Part shown: positions 1-10,756 of the stretch, one piece after another
Layout: each line of letters begins with the position of its first letter
Numbering within the stretch: position 1 is the stretch's first letter
NCBI GenBank assembly: GCA_015680685.1
Contig: MNCI01012713.1
Span: forward strand, 1,182,439 to 1,236,457
Length of the DNA stretch: 54,019 bases
Direction of reading: 5' to 3'
From: Gnetum montanum
Taxonomy: Eukaryota > Streptophyta > Gnetopsida > Gnetales > Gnetaceae
The notes under the pieces: model-generated
Database searches by the model: none
Seen by the model: only the letters and a program-made list of their open reading frames with translations
What the model was told of the DNA's origin: nothing
Position numbers and translations under genes: made by a program

Positions 1-650
1 TCATCTTCAAGAAATTCAAGGCATAATTACATATTATAATGATTAAAATGTTTTTTTGGATAGCCATAAATTAGGCTCAAATAAATGAACAAGCATACAT
101 AACATAGGGTATGAGATTTGGTAGGATTTTGTTGTCCTTGTTGTTTTATAACCATTGGACCATCAAAACTTTGCCTGGTACATTGCCTCTGTAAAATGAA
201 ATTTATTAGAAAAGTAAATAAGACATTAAAATAAGTTATTATATATAAATATATATATTTAAATATATATCTTGGGAGTAGTAAGTGTGATCTATAGTAC
301 CTTGAAATTCTTTAGCCTATGCGGCCCTAGCTTGGCCACTTTGAATCGATTCATTTTGCAACCCAAATTCCATTGTCAAATACATAAAATAAAGACATAA
401 TTAACAATAAAGAAATAATAAATACATAAAATACCTTTTTGATTTATTCCTAATTCTGAGCATGTTGTAAAGCCATTTGACCTTTTTTGGCATCCACAAT
501 CCTACCCTTTGTCACTCGCTCATCTTCAAGAAATTCAAGGCATATTTAGGAATTATAATGACTATAAAATTTGTTTGGGTAGTCATAACTTATGATCAAA
601 CACATGAACAATGGTACACAACATAAGGTATAATATTTGATAGGATTTTT
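1..650. repeat. Two-copy direct repeat at left edge
   Basis: The first about 140 bases recur at about 519-650 with scattered substitutions; both copies open with TCATCTTCAAGAAATTCAAG. The spacing is about 519 bases, so this is either an old tandem duplication or two pieces of a larger repeat that starts outside the window. No coding sense was recognised in either copy. Confidence 0.7.
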
Positions 651-707
651 TTAAGCAACAATAATTCTAGTCATGGCCTTATACCAAGCAAAAAAACAAG
701 ACAACGA

Positions 708-1331
708 CTAGTCATAAACTCTACCAGTTATGGCATCATGAAATATGAAAATGGAATAAGAATTAACATAGGCTTGATTTTTATAGCACAAAACCTTGCT
801 AAAAATAAGTACACATAATTCAAAGTGAACTACATTGATGAAATTTCCACAAATAAATTGACTTTTGCCAAGAGCAAAATCAATAACATAATCAGATAAT
901 TCTTTTTTACAAAATGATTTAAATTTTGGAGAGAAACTTGATGGAATTAAAGGATCCTCTCCTTGCTAAAAACCCAAGGCTATTCAAATATCAGAAGAAA
1001 GGATTTTTATTACTCCAAAACCTAACTGGGAAGTGGAACTTTTCTTACTATTATACTGTTTACACCATTCCATGAGAGCGTCTTTGCAATGGGAGAGTTT
1101 GAAAATAGGGAAGACAAGTAGATTAGGTAACCATAAATTTGTAAGGTAATGAAACCCCTCCTTCCCAAGTAAGCTACAAACACATTTGAAAGCAAAGAGT
1201 ACATTATTTTGATGCAAAATAATAGTGGCCAATTGAGAGCTACCTAAAGGAGCTTGAGGTAGAGGTGAAGCTTGATGCTTAGGAGCCATGATGAAGATGG
1301 TTAGAATCCTTTTATGGTAGAAGATATTCAA
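708..1331 (-). pseudogene. Unrecognised broken reading frame
   Basis: A minus-strand frame is open from 1331 (a second methionine, reading MAPKHQASPLP, lies at 1289) to a stop at 984. Past two close stops it stays open in the same frame to 708. The later part is rich in Cys, Phe and Val (for example DYVIDFALGKSQF). The near-continuous frame suggests a decayed gene, possibly transposon-derived, rather than chance. I recognise no family. It lies among repeats, with nothing beside it that suggests a role. Confidence 0.3.
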
Positions 1332-1835
1332 GCTTCTCCATTGATAGAATCCCTCAATCTTCTGCTGATACTAATTTTTGATGGGCAAAGTTTTTCTCCT
1401 TCTCATATTTATAATACAACCATAGGAATCTTACTAGGAGTAAAGATGAAGTTTTAACTTAAGTTAATCAAAGATTTGATAAAGCTAATGTTTAATTTTT
1501 CTAATTTTCTGATTTTTAGGTTCACTAAAATGGCATTATCTCTAGCTTAATGCATAGTTCTCTCTGAGACAATTTCCATGGTACCAATTTCATCAAAATC
1601 TGACTTACAGTTTGTAAGATATGGTAATTCTTGGGTTACATGTAGCTTAAAATTTAAAAAGTTTTTTTAAAAAATTTTAATTTTTTACAAAAATTATTTT
1701 TAAATTTTAAATTCTCTTTATTTTTAAAAAAAAGGTGGGATGTGCTAACAACTACAAAGGGATGAACCTAAGGGTGAACACACACTGCACGTTTCCTGTC
1801 TTCACTGCACCACGTGTGCGCCTACTGTCACACCA
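1332..1835. other. No gene seen
   Basis: AT-rich sequence with homopolymer A/T runs around 1650-1730. I see no coding, RNA or repeat structure that I can name. Confidence 0.5.
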
Positions 1836-2070
1836 CCCACCACCATGTACCTACTCCCAGGCTACCAAACATTGCCTCCCACACCACCAAAATTTGCCTC
1901 CTATGCTACCAAACACCACCTCCATGCTACCAAACACTGCCTCCCATGCCATTGAACACCACCTCTTGCACCATTGAACACCTCCTCCCATGTCACTAAA
2001 CATCGCCTCCCTTGCCATTAATCATCGCCTCTCTGAACACCATAAATCATCACCTCCTTTAAATGCATCA
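1836..2070 (+). repeat. Degenerate C-rich minisatellite
   Basis: About ten imperfect units of about 20-22 bases, built on CCTCCCATGCCACTAAACAC-like words, run head to tail. Open frames across them give His/Pro/Leu-rich peptides only because of the repeat and should not be read as genes. Composition differs sharply from the AT-rich surroundings. Confidence 0.75.
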
Positions 2071-2099
2071 TGTTGACCCTATTTGACTACACCCAAAAG

Positions 2100-2245
2100 T
2101 TGTAGAAGCCTTGCATGGGCCATGCAAGCCCAATGATGGGCCACATTGGCCCAGTCAAGGGGCCATGCAGACCTGAGACAGGCTGTGTAGGCCCAAAGGA
2201 GGGGTGTGTAGACCCTGAAATGGGCTACATGGGCCCTAAAGAAGC
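2100..2245 (+). repeat. Degenerate GGGCC-rich repeat
   Basis: Some five to six imperfect units of about 25 bases share words such as GGGCCATGCAGGCCC and TGGGCCACATTGGCCC. The block directly follows the C-rich minisatellite. It resembles the short palindromic arrays in the U3 parts of LTRs in this window, but no LTR ends were found around it. Confidence 0.6.
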
Positions 2246-2594
2246 CAAAAAAATGGTACGTTCCTATTGCAACTAATGAGCAATGTCACCATGGACACTA
2301 GAAACATGATGGTGTAGCCCAACCTCTTTGAACTTCACCAACATCACCAATAGCCTCTTGGGACTCCACAACTAGTGCATCACCATGGCCGTTACCATTG
2401 TCATCCCATGCAATGGAAAAATTCTTCATCAACAAACAAGAAATTCATAATTTTCTGATAATTGGCCAAAATTTTGAAATGCCCATCAGCTAATGGAAAA
2501 TTTTAAAAATTTTCATCATTAATCTTTAATTTAAATTAAGAAAGTGCATAGATATTTTTAAAAATTCAAAATTGATGCCTTGGTAACAACAAGG

Positions 2595-2668
2595 ATTAAA
2601 ACTTTGTCATTAAGCATGCTCGTTCTATAGTAGAACTAGGATGGGTGACCTCTCAAGAAGTCTTGAAA
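2595..2668 (+). pseudogene. 5S rRNA-like fragment
   Basis: The segment reads TTAAGCATGCTCG, then AGTAGAACTAGGATGGGTGA and CCTCTCAAGAAGTC. It matches the middle and 3' half of plant 5S rRNA, including the intermediate element and box C of the internal promoter. The 5' half of 5S is absent and several stem positions are changed, so this is not a working 5S gene. In plants such fragments occur in Cassandra-type terminal-repeat retrotransposons and in 5S-derived SINEs. I could not find clear LTR ends or a second copy, so the carrier is unresolved. Confidence 0.7.
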
Positions 2669-3012
2669 AATGTACAAATTTTTATAAATTTAAAATGACT
2701 ATAATTTTTGAATTTGGAGCCTGGTTTCAACCAAAAAATTGGTTCCAATAAATTTGAATGTTTTGGACTCAATGGAACTATTAGATTTAGCTTTCATATT
2801 ATAAAAAATTAGTGTTTTAATCCATTATGTAAGGTTCCAAAAATAGTTAGGATTCAATACTCAAGAAGAAATCCATGATAGTTTGAATTTCCTCTACAAC
2901 TGATTAACTATTTCAAGATCCATAAAAATGTCCATAGAAGCTAAGGATTACTAACATACCTAAATTCTTCAACCTACCGATGTTCAGAACTTGAAGAATA
3001 AATTGGAGAGAA

Positions 3013-4142
3013 ATGGAGGCCCAAGTCAATAATTGGATGAATTCCCATGAAGATAAAATTTATGAGATTAGGGATGTTCAAGAAGAGCTTCGTTAGTCAA
3101 ATCAAGGATTCAAGACAAAGATGAAAAATATGTCTAAGGAAATTAGGAAATTGTCCTAGAGTTTAGAGGATAAATGGTCAAACATGCAAGGAAAGATGGA
3201 TTCATTTGCAAACTCCATCAAGCAATTAATCGACCATCTCACTCATCCTTCAAATCCTACCCACATTCCACCTAGAGATCAACATCAAGATCAAGATCAA
3301 CTTCCCCTAGGAATCCACACTGAAAACAACCCTCACCTGCTGGTCACCAAGATACCAAAATCCATAGAGTAGAAACCAAAGGTGAAGGATATGGAAACTA
3401 GCTTAATCCACCTAGAGAATCATTGATACAAGTTCATGCCAAGAAAGTAAAATTAGATCATTATGATGAAGCCCTTGGATCCAATGCCAAGACAAAGGAT
3501 TAGCTTGATACAATGAAAAACTACTTCGATATGTTGAATTTGTCAAGCCAAGAATGTTTAAAAGTTATCTTCTTATATTTAAAAGGACTAGTGGAAACAT
3601 GGTGGAATGGACTAAGATCTCAAGGTTTGATTACAAATTGACTTAATTTTTGTCAATATTTTGAATAAAATTTGTCCCCAATTCTTTCCTCAAAGAGCAC
3701 AAAATGAGATTTGATTCCTTAATATTGGGAAGGTGATCCGTAGGTGATTACTACAAGGAATTCTATGATCTTTCTCAGTATGTAAGCCACCAAGATGAGG
3801 GAGAATTAGCTTCAAAGTTTATTGGTGGACTACATGCTCAGTTGCATTCCCAAACACAAGCCCATAATCCTAAAACCACTGATAAAGCATACAAAATTAC
3901 TAAGGATTATGAAGAATTGAAGCAAATACAAGCTATCCTTTGACAAGCAACTCTTCAACAAAATACCCTTCCACAAGAAATGGTCAAGGAAACACCAACC
4001 AAAAGAGCTTGATTTTGTTTATGACAAAGATCATTTCAAACAGGACTATCCAAAATTACAAACAAAGGTACAAAGGACCAACCAAATCAAGAATCAAAAA
4101 CCCAACCTAAACATGAACGAAAAATTCCAACCACCACCATAG
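3013..4142 (+). pseudogene. Element A gag remnant
   Basis: From an ATG at 3013 the frame reads MEAQVNNWMN and then breaks repeatedly. Around 3510-3620 it contains a Gag-core signature, YLKGLVETWWNGL, typical of the retrotransposon Gag family that forms the capsid-like particle. A hydrophilic stretch follows (open at 3184-3369). No intact CCHC zinc knuckle was seen before the protease begins at 4145. Many stops look like C-to-T changes of Gln codons. Confidence 0.65.
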
Positions 4143-4144
4143 CT

Positions 4145-4660
4145 GTGAAGAAGATATATGCATCAACTAAATTAGGTTTGCATAAATTTCAATTTGCTTT
4201 ATTGATGTTTGAAGGTCCAATTAAAGGTAAACAAATTAAATTTTTGATTGATAGTGGTGTCAATGATAACTTTGTTTTTCCAAAGTTAATTAATTTATTG
4301 AAATTAAGTTTTCCTTCCAAGAAAATTATTAAAATAAAACTTGTAGATAGAACAACCATGAGCAAGCATACCAGGTATGGAGAAACTAACTTTACTTTGC
4401 AAAACATGCCTTTTGTTGATGAATTCTTTGAATTTGAACTAGGCGATGTTGATGCAATTTTAGGAATGTCTTTCTTGCAAAAATTTGATATTTCTACCCA
4501 CTTTAGAACTCATATTTTAAAAGTCCCAACAACTAACGGAGTCCGGGTTCTAAGGGGGGTAGGAACAACAAAGCAAATTCATATGATAAACATTAAGCAA
4601 GCCAAAAAATTAGTCAAAAAGGATGCTACAATGTTGCTTGTCAAAGTAATCCAACCTTAG
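4145..4660 (+). pseudogene. Element A aspartic protease domain
   Basis: An open stretch of 171 codons. The active-site motif FLIDSGVNDNFV, near residue 35, corresponds to the D-[ST]-G signature of retropepsin-like proteases that cut Gag-Pol. A later DAILGMSFLQ matches the conserved (I)LGM(D/P)WL region of plant gypsy proteases. It is the longest surviving frame in the element. It would normally be part of a longer Gag-Pol, so it is a fragment rather than a gene of its own. Confidence 0.75.
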
Positions 4661-4679
4661 AGATATTCAAGTATTGAGA

Positions 4680-5600
4680 TTCTAAAAGAACTTGTGGAAT
4701 AAAGATTTAATATTTGGTGAAACTAGAGAACTACCTCCAAAACGAATTGTTGAGCATGCTATTGATATTTTTCCCAATACACAACTAGTTTCAAAAGCCC
4801 CTTATAGATTTTCTACTTCTGAATTAAGAGAATTGAAAGTACAATTAGATCAATTATTAGAAGAAAGGAAAATTTGACCTAGCATATTACCTTGGGATGC
4901 ACTAATCTCATTCATTAAAAAGAAAGACAATATGTTAATATTATGTTACAATTATAGAGCATTTAATAAAGTGACAATTAAAAATACTTATCCTTTGCCT
5001 AAGATCAATAATTTTTTTGATCAACTTACAGGTGCATGTTATTTTTCAAAGATTGATTTAAAATCAGGTTATCACCAAATAAGGATTAAGGAGAAAGATA
5101 TTGAGCAAATTGCTTTCAAAACTAGGTATGGATTATACGAATTTGTTGTGATGCCATTTGGATTAACTAATGCACTTGCAAAATTCATGGCATTAATGAA
5201 TAATATTTTTTTATGAATGTCTTGATCAATTTGTTATAGTATTTATGGATTATATACTTGTTTATTCTAAGTTGAGAGAAGAATATGTCAAACATTTGAA
5301 AATTACAATGGAAATTCTTAAAGAGTATTAGTTAAAAGTTAAATTGAGTAAATGTGAACTCTTCAAGGAAGAAGTTTGATACCTTGGTCATATAGTTTCT
5401 AAGAACATATTGCAAGTAGATCCAACAAAAATTAGTGTGATATAGGATTGGCCTAAATTAAAATATGTTACAGCAATTCACAACTTCTTGGGTTTAGCTG
5501 GTTTTTATCAACATTTTATTAAATATTATTCTACCTAGGTAGCATCATTAACTAACCTTTTATAGGAAAAACATGTGTTTAAGTTTGATAAAAAATTGTC
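4680..5600 (+). pseudogene. Element A reverse transcriptase remnant
   Basis: Recognisable RT blocks occur in order: LPPKR and [12 protein letters not shown], the finger and palm motif [20 protein letters not shown] (5056-5115), and [13 protein letters not shown] (5152-5190). The active-site box then reads VFMDYILVYS at about 5240, where the family has F(I/M)DDILVYS, so the second catalytic Asp is Tyr. Thumb and connection (YLGHIVS, HNFLGLAGFYQHFIKYYS) follow to about 5595. Stops interrupt at 4875, at 5214 and later. RNA-templated DNA synthesis would be impossible from this copy. Confidence 0.85.
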
Positions 5601-5604
5601 TAAC

Positions 5605-6300
5605 ATGCCAAAGAGTAAAAGCTAAATAGAGGAAACCCAGTGAGTTATTACAACCTATGGAAGTCCCAACCTAGAAATGGGAAGATGTCACCACAGATTT
5701 CATTGTGGAATTGCCAACAACCAAAAATGGAAATGACTCAATTTTGGTAGTGGTTGATTGTCTATCAAAGATGGAACACTTTAGAGCTTTGAAATCTACA
5801 AAAAACATCAGAAGAAGTAGTCCAAAAATTTGTACGTGAAGTATTTCAATTGCATGGTTTTCCAAAGTCTATCACCTCAGACTAAGATCCCAAGTTCATA
5901 TCCAAATTCTAGAAAGATTTCTTTAGAGAGCTTGGAACCCAATTGAAATTTAGCATAGCTTACCATCCTAAGACTCATGGACAAACTAAACGTGTCAATA
6001 AAATATTAGAAGATATCCTATGAAGCAATGTTGGGAGTAGACCAAAAACATGGGAGAATTATTTACACCTAGCAAAATTTTCCTATTATAATAATTATCA
6101 AGGTTCCATACATCAAGCACCATTCGAAGTAGTGTATGGACATAATTGTTGTACACCACTAACCTAGGCAAATCCAACCTTAAGAATGGAATGGAAGGAA
6201 GAAGAAATGAAACTAATGGAAAACATTGTCACAAGACTTAAACAAAAGTTACAAGCTACCCAAGATAAATATAAGGGATATGCAAATCAACATTGACTTA
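5605..6300 (+). pseudogene. Element A integrase core remnant
   Basis: The sequence enters integrase abruptly with [20 protein letters not shown] (5657-5716), then [15 protein letters not shown], which contains the first catalytic Asp region of the DDE core. Beyond about 5800 the frame shifts, but the SD.DPKF-like, YHPKTHGQT-like and WE.Y..LAKFSYYNNY blocks can still be followed. The zinc-binding N-terminal domain and RNase H, expected before this, are absent. Confidence 0.75.
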
Positions 6301-6379
6301 AAAAGAATTCCAAGTAGAAGATCAAGAACTATTGTGAGTAAAACCTACTAGTTCTCTTAAACTTGGAAAATATACTAAA

Positions 6380-6840
6380 TTAGCACCTAGATATTGTGGA
6401 ACCTTTGAAATGTTTAAAAGAACTGGTGAAGTAGCATATGAATTAAATCTTCCAGTAACCTTAAAAATTCACCTAGTTTTCCAAGTAAGCTTGTTAAAGA
6501 AATTTCATGAAAATGATGTACCATATGTGCTGGACTGGAATACTTTGCCATTGTTATCCAATGCTATCTTTGAAGTTAAACCCATTACAATTAAGAACCA
6601 ACAAACAAGAAACTACAAAANACCATTGTTATCCAATGCTAGCTTTGAAGTTAAACCCATTACAATTAAGAACCAACAAACAAGAAACTACAAAATAAAA
6701 CTATCAGCGAAGTACTTGTTCAATGGTCAAATTGTGATCAACAAACTTGGGGAAATAGGGAGTTTACTTTTAATACTTACCCCAAACTTTTTGATCATCA
6801 TGATATTAAATGATAAATTGTATTTATTATTCATGTAATA
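6380..6840 (+). pseudogene. Element A integrase C-terminus and chromodomain
   Basis: RYCGTFEMFKRTGEVAYELN and HLVFQVSLLKKFHENDVPYV are the typical integrase C-terminal region of plant chromoviruses. In a neighbouring frame (about 6705-6830), EVLVQWSNCDQQTWGNREF followed by YPKLFDHHD is a chromodomain, the module that directs these elements to particular chromatin. A 73-base duplication around an N (6548-6695) interrupts the join. Without it the frames would relate differently, so the frameshift may be partly an assembly effect. Confidence 0.8.
6548..6695. repeat. 73-base duplication around an N
   Basis: Bases 6548-6620 and 6623-6695 are the same apart from one base, and a single N sits at 6621. 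The pattern fits an unclosed gap whose overlapping ends were both kept. A real tandem duplication is less likely. Confidence 0.85.
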
Positions 6841-6996
6841 GATTATGTTTTATAATTTCTAATCTTCTATTTGTATAGATGATAATGAGGAAAATAAAGG
6901 AATTGAAGCTAAGGAGCATAATGGTGAAGCAGTAGCTAAGTAGTTAGATATAGGGGAAGTGCTCAAGGATGAGCTAAATGCCTAAGGGAGGTAGAT

Positions 6997-7506
6997 TGTA
7001 ATGTCCCATCCCTTGTTAAGTGTGGAAACAATTGTAAAAAATTATGTTAACCTTCAAAAATGAAGGGGCAACTCATTATGAGGAGTTACAATTATTCATG
7101 TATCCCTTGGGAAAGGGTTTGACCTATGCCATTTAAGGCTAGGTTTAGAGGTTGTGCCGACATGGAGTTGCAAAGCTGAGAAAGGCAAGTGACGAGAGTC
7201 GGGTGAAGTGGGACAAGAAGGGACTAATCACCCCTTTGGCTAGATAGCCTAACCGTGGTGGCAGTGTCGGATTGCCTCTAAGGCTTAATTGGCATAGGAA
7301 AATAACCCAGAGGGCATTACAATACTCTCTCCTATTAATAAATTTTTTCTATTTTCTATTTTCTATTCTACAATACCAATTATTTATTTATCAATTAATT
7401 CATTTATTAAATATTTATGATGTTTCCATTATATTGTTTAAGAAAACAATGAATGCGATAAATTAAGCAATCATATTTTTACGACATCCAAGAATGGGAT
7501 GTCACA
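6997..7506 (+). mobile_element. 3' LTR of element A
   Basis: The LTR starts TGTAATGTCCCATCCC directly after a purine-rich tract (AAGGGAGGTAGA) and ends GAATGGGATGTCACA, so the ends are inverted-repeat-like with TG...CA borders; it is 510 bases long. It follows the chromodomain by about 170 bases. No partner copy occurs upstream in this window. Confidence 0.8.
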
Positions 7507-9095
7507 AGTCCTCTCTAAATATAACCAAGCTTTAACAGCTTCCAAAATAGTAAATTTCTTGTTTCCCAACCTATAATGGTGGTCATTATTTTCTTTTCCC
7601 AATGCTGAATGAACAAGTCATGATTATTAGTTAAGTTTAAAATTAGTATTTCATGGTCCTCTCATGAGCTTGCAAGAGTAGCACTATCCTCCATAGCATT
7701 AATGATCTAGCGGTGATCCACACAATGCAAAATGTGCATGAGAAGGAGGTTGTGATATGTCAATGGTGGCCATTATAGAGTAAATCATCTAGGAGCCTTG
7801 GCAAGAGTTTTGGACTATGAAGTACTAACATCTAGCCTTTCCAAACACATGTAGACATAGCCTCCATGTAACAATGTTAATCGCACATGATTGCACTTGT
7901 TACAAACTTAGCAACAATGTCTACAAATCAAACTTGACTATAGAAGATGTAACAAATCAACATAGAATGAGCATGCTTGCATACTCTATATAGCAGTGTG
8001 AAATGAGGAAGAGAGGCACGCAAATGACTTGGTGACAACATGAAAGCCTACAAAAAATTGTGATGTAAGGCTTGATCACTATGTTGTGGTCAGCCTTCCC
8101 AAGAAGTCCAATGGTGCCTTCACTCTCCTAACACAATGTTGCTAGCCCAAGATAAGCCTTGACCAACATGCGTTGAAGCTGGTGAATCTTCTTCATGTCA
8201 TGCCTCCCACCACATACCACAACCCCAACCCCACCCCTCCCCAACCCCTCCATGACATGGGATGAGAATAGTTTCTTGTTTTCTATTTTTATTAAGTCAT
8301 TATTATATCACTTTGATAATATTTTTAAAATTTCAAAAAGTTATATGTGCCTGTTTTTTTCTATATCTAGCACTATAGGCCAAGTAGTTAGCTTGGTGAG
8401 GGTTATATTAAAATGCATGACAGTAATCTTTTGATTCATAGTTTCACCATTATTTGGCTTCAAAGATATTCTTGATTTTCTTTTCATTTTATATTCTTAT
8501 TTGAAAAGTTAAGGTTTAAGCTAAAGTTGGTAGTGAGATTGTGAAATATAAATGTGTACACATAGTAATGAATATATTACATTTTAATTCCCTAACAAGT
8601 TCTTAAAGTATTAGTTATATGATTATAGGTTAAATTTTAGTGTTCTAGCTCCTATATTTTAAGAGCATTGATACTATTGTTGGTGTTATTTATGCATGTG
8701 TGAGTATCAACAGAATGGAGGAAGCCAAAAGAAGTTGAGACACAAACAATTTGGAGGAGGAAAGCTTCAAAGATAGAAATCATTTGGGGATCAAAAAATG
8801 AAGTCCATGGACCTACTAAAGGAGGCTTATCTCTTGGAGGTGCAAGCAAGCTAACTCTTGCAGGAAGCCATCCTCTTACGAAACAAAATCAAAAGCTCAT
8901 TACATAGCTAAGTTTTCTTTGTTTTAAATTAGTTATTTGTACTCTTGTTTTAGACAATTATTATGTTTCCTTAAAGTTTTCAATCAATGTGTTCTTTTAG
9001 TCATCATCAATGTTCTCCGTTACTCAAATGTGTGGTTTTCTTAATATTTAACTAAAATTTGTATGGTTCCTAAATTTCAAACTATTACTAAAAGA
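7507..9095. other. No gene seen
   Basis: Mixed AT-rich sequence with a short C-rich patch at 8205-8255. Short open stretches at 8195-8434 and 8652-8849 lack any recognised motif or splice context. Probably degraded repeat DNA; I cannot name the source. Confidence 0.4.
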
Positions 9096-9460
9096 TTCTT
9101 TCTTTCAATTTAGATAGAATTTTCCAAACATAATGTTAGTTTCCATCCATCATTTTACATGCACACCTGAGATAGGAATGTGTATGTGTGTGTTCCCTGT
9201 CAAAGAGTGTGTGTGGATGTGCGCACATGTATGTGAGTGAGTGTATAAAAGCTTCTTTCTTTCAATTTAGATAGAATTTTCCAAACATAATGTTAGTTTC
9301 CATCCATCATTTTACACACACACACCTGAGACAGGAATGTGTATGTGTGTGTTCCCTATGAGAGAGTGTGTGTGGATGTGCACACATGTATGTGAGTGAG
9401 TGTATGAGAGAGAGAGAGAGAGAGAGAGAGAGTGTGTGTGTGTGTGTGTGTGTGTGTAAG
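9096..9460. repeat. 157-base tandem duplication ending in (GA)n(GT)n
   Basis: Two adjacent copies start at 9096 and 9253 with TTCTTTCTTTCAATTTAG and differ at few positions. The second runs into an uninterrupted GA dinucleotide run and then a GT run (about 9403-9457). GT/CA-rich words occur in both copies. This is a simple-sequence locus likely to vary in length between individuals. Confidence 0.85.
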
Positions 9461-9856
9461 TTTGTATGTGTGAGTAAAATAATAACAAAAAATACTTTAA
9501 AATGATGAGAATGTGCAGGTGTGTGTGCGTGTGTGTGCTAGTTAACTAATAACAAAAAAACCTAAAACTTGGTGAGGCTATATTAGACAAAAAAAAACAT
9601 AATAAGACCATATCAAGAAGCATGACAAAAGCACAATCCTATGGGTACAGACTGAAAAAAAAATTAGTATCATGAAATAGTTAAAAAAAAACATGAGTTT
9701 CATCATTTTTATTGATTTGTACAACCTTTTCCCTAGGAAAATGCATAATCAATGTGAAAAAACATAGGGTTAATTCGAATTTAACCTTTTATATCCTCAT
9801 GTCTTAAGAAGTTAATGTAAGTTTTTGACCAAGGTTGAATGTTTTTTCAAGCAATC
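9461..9856. other. No gene seen
   Basis: A-rich sequence with several A7-A8 runs and a few GTGTGT words carried over from the microsatellite. Nothing else seen. Confidence 0.4.
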
Positions 9857-9861
9857 ATTGT

Positions 9862-10751
9862 TCATGAAGTGCTAAGCAGTCAATGTGTCGACTAGGCCAT
9901 GTATATGGGGCCCTGTTTACGTCGTCGTGTCGACGCGGCCCCATCGATGCATCCCTCCATGCGTCGACGTGGCCCCGTTTACGTAGAGCCTATTTTAGCC
10001 TATAAATAAGTAGCCCTCCGCCACACCTATGCACCTTTCTAGTAATTGTAGCGTAGCCCTTGCATTTTGTTTCCGTAGGAGTTAGAATATTTTCCCAGTG
10101 CATGCCCACAATGTGATGCTTGTAATTGTACGGCACCTTTATTCGAGTGTGATGTACTTGGATGCGCACATGACCAGAAATAAAGATCGAGATTACTTCA
10201 TCATTGTAGCATTCACTAAGTTTTAACTGTTTAATTGTTATTGTTAATTGTTATCATTATTTATTATTTTCTTAGTTAATATTTCTTTATCAGCAATTAC
10301 TATTCCTGTTGTTAAATGCGGAATGAGTACAAATTAATCATGAGCATTTAAGTGTAACTACTTGGTAACCCAGTAGCGTACCTAGGATCTACGCTTGGTA
10401 ATCCCAATAGTAGTTGTGCACAAGGTCCAAGATGTGTACAGATGATTAAGGAACGGATGCTTATCACACTTAGGTTAGCTTAGACTTCATTTCCTATTAC
10501 TCATTAGTTTAACCAAGATTATCTTCCATTGTCTCTAGGAGTAGCACTAGTTTAGGATCACATCCTACGCCTCACTCTGGACTAAACCATACGTGACAAA
10601 GCAAATACTAGTCTAGGTGGGAAGACAACGAACTGCGATCAACGTATAACTATCTAGATACCACAACTAGCCTATCCACGGAGTTTTACCGGATTGCGCG
10701 TGAACGCTTGTATTCGTATGGTTGAGTGTAGGGGTACCTCGCCACTCATCA
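9862..10751 (+). mobile_element. Solo LTR, TGATGA/TCATCA family
   Basis: This 890-base sequence ends GGGGTACCTCGCCACTCATCA and is flanked by the same five bases, ATTGT, at 9857-9861 and 10752-10756. That is the mark of LTR-element insertion followed by loss of the interior. Its U3 has GTCGAC/GGGGCCC palindromic words (9890-9980), a TATA box (CCTATAAATA, about 9998), and an R/U5 part shared with the LTRs of elements B, C and D. The first bases read TCATGA rather than TGATGA, probably a point change. Closest to LTR D. Confidence 0.85.
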
Positions 10752-10756
10752 ATTGT

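Larger units (their letters stand above)
3013..7506 (+). mobile_element. Ty3/gypsy chromovirus remnant (element A)
   Basis: Gag, protease, reverse transcriptase, integrase and a C-terminal chromodomain follow each other on the plus strand and end at a 3' LTR (6997-7506). The order and the chromodomain place it among plant chromoviruses. No 5' LTR or tRNA-Met-type primer site was found upstream. RNase H is missing, and there are many in-frame stops and shifts. The element is dead, and its left part may have been lost. Confidence 0.85.

Noticed and set aside
1735-1999. His/Pro-rich open frames
   Set aside because: Explained by the C-rich minisatellite; several frames are open at once.
2595-2668. 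Functional 5S rRNA gene
   Set aside because: The 5' half is missing and paired positions are altered.
8195-8434. Pro-rich 79-codon open frame
   Set aside because: It begins in a short C-rich patch and has no motif, splice support or homologous copy in the window.
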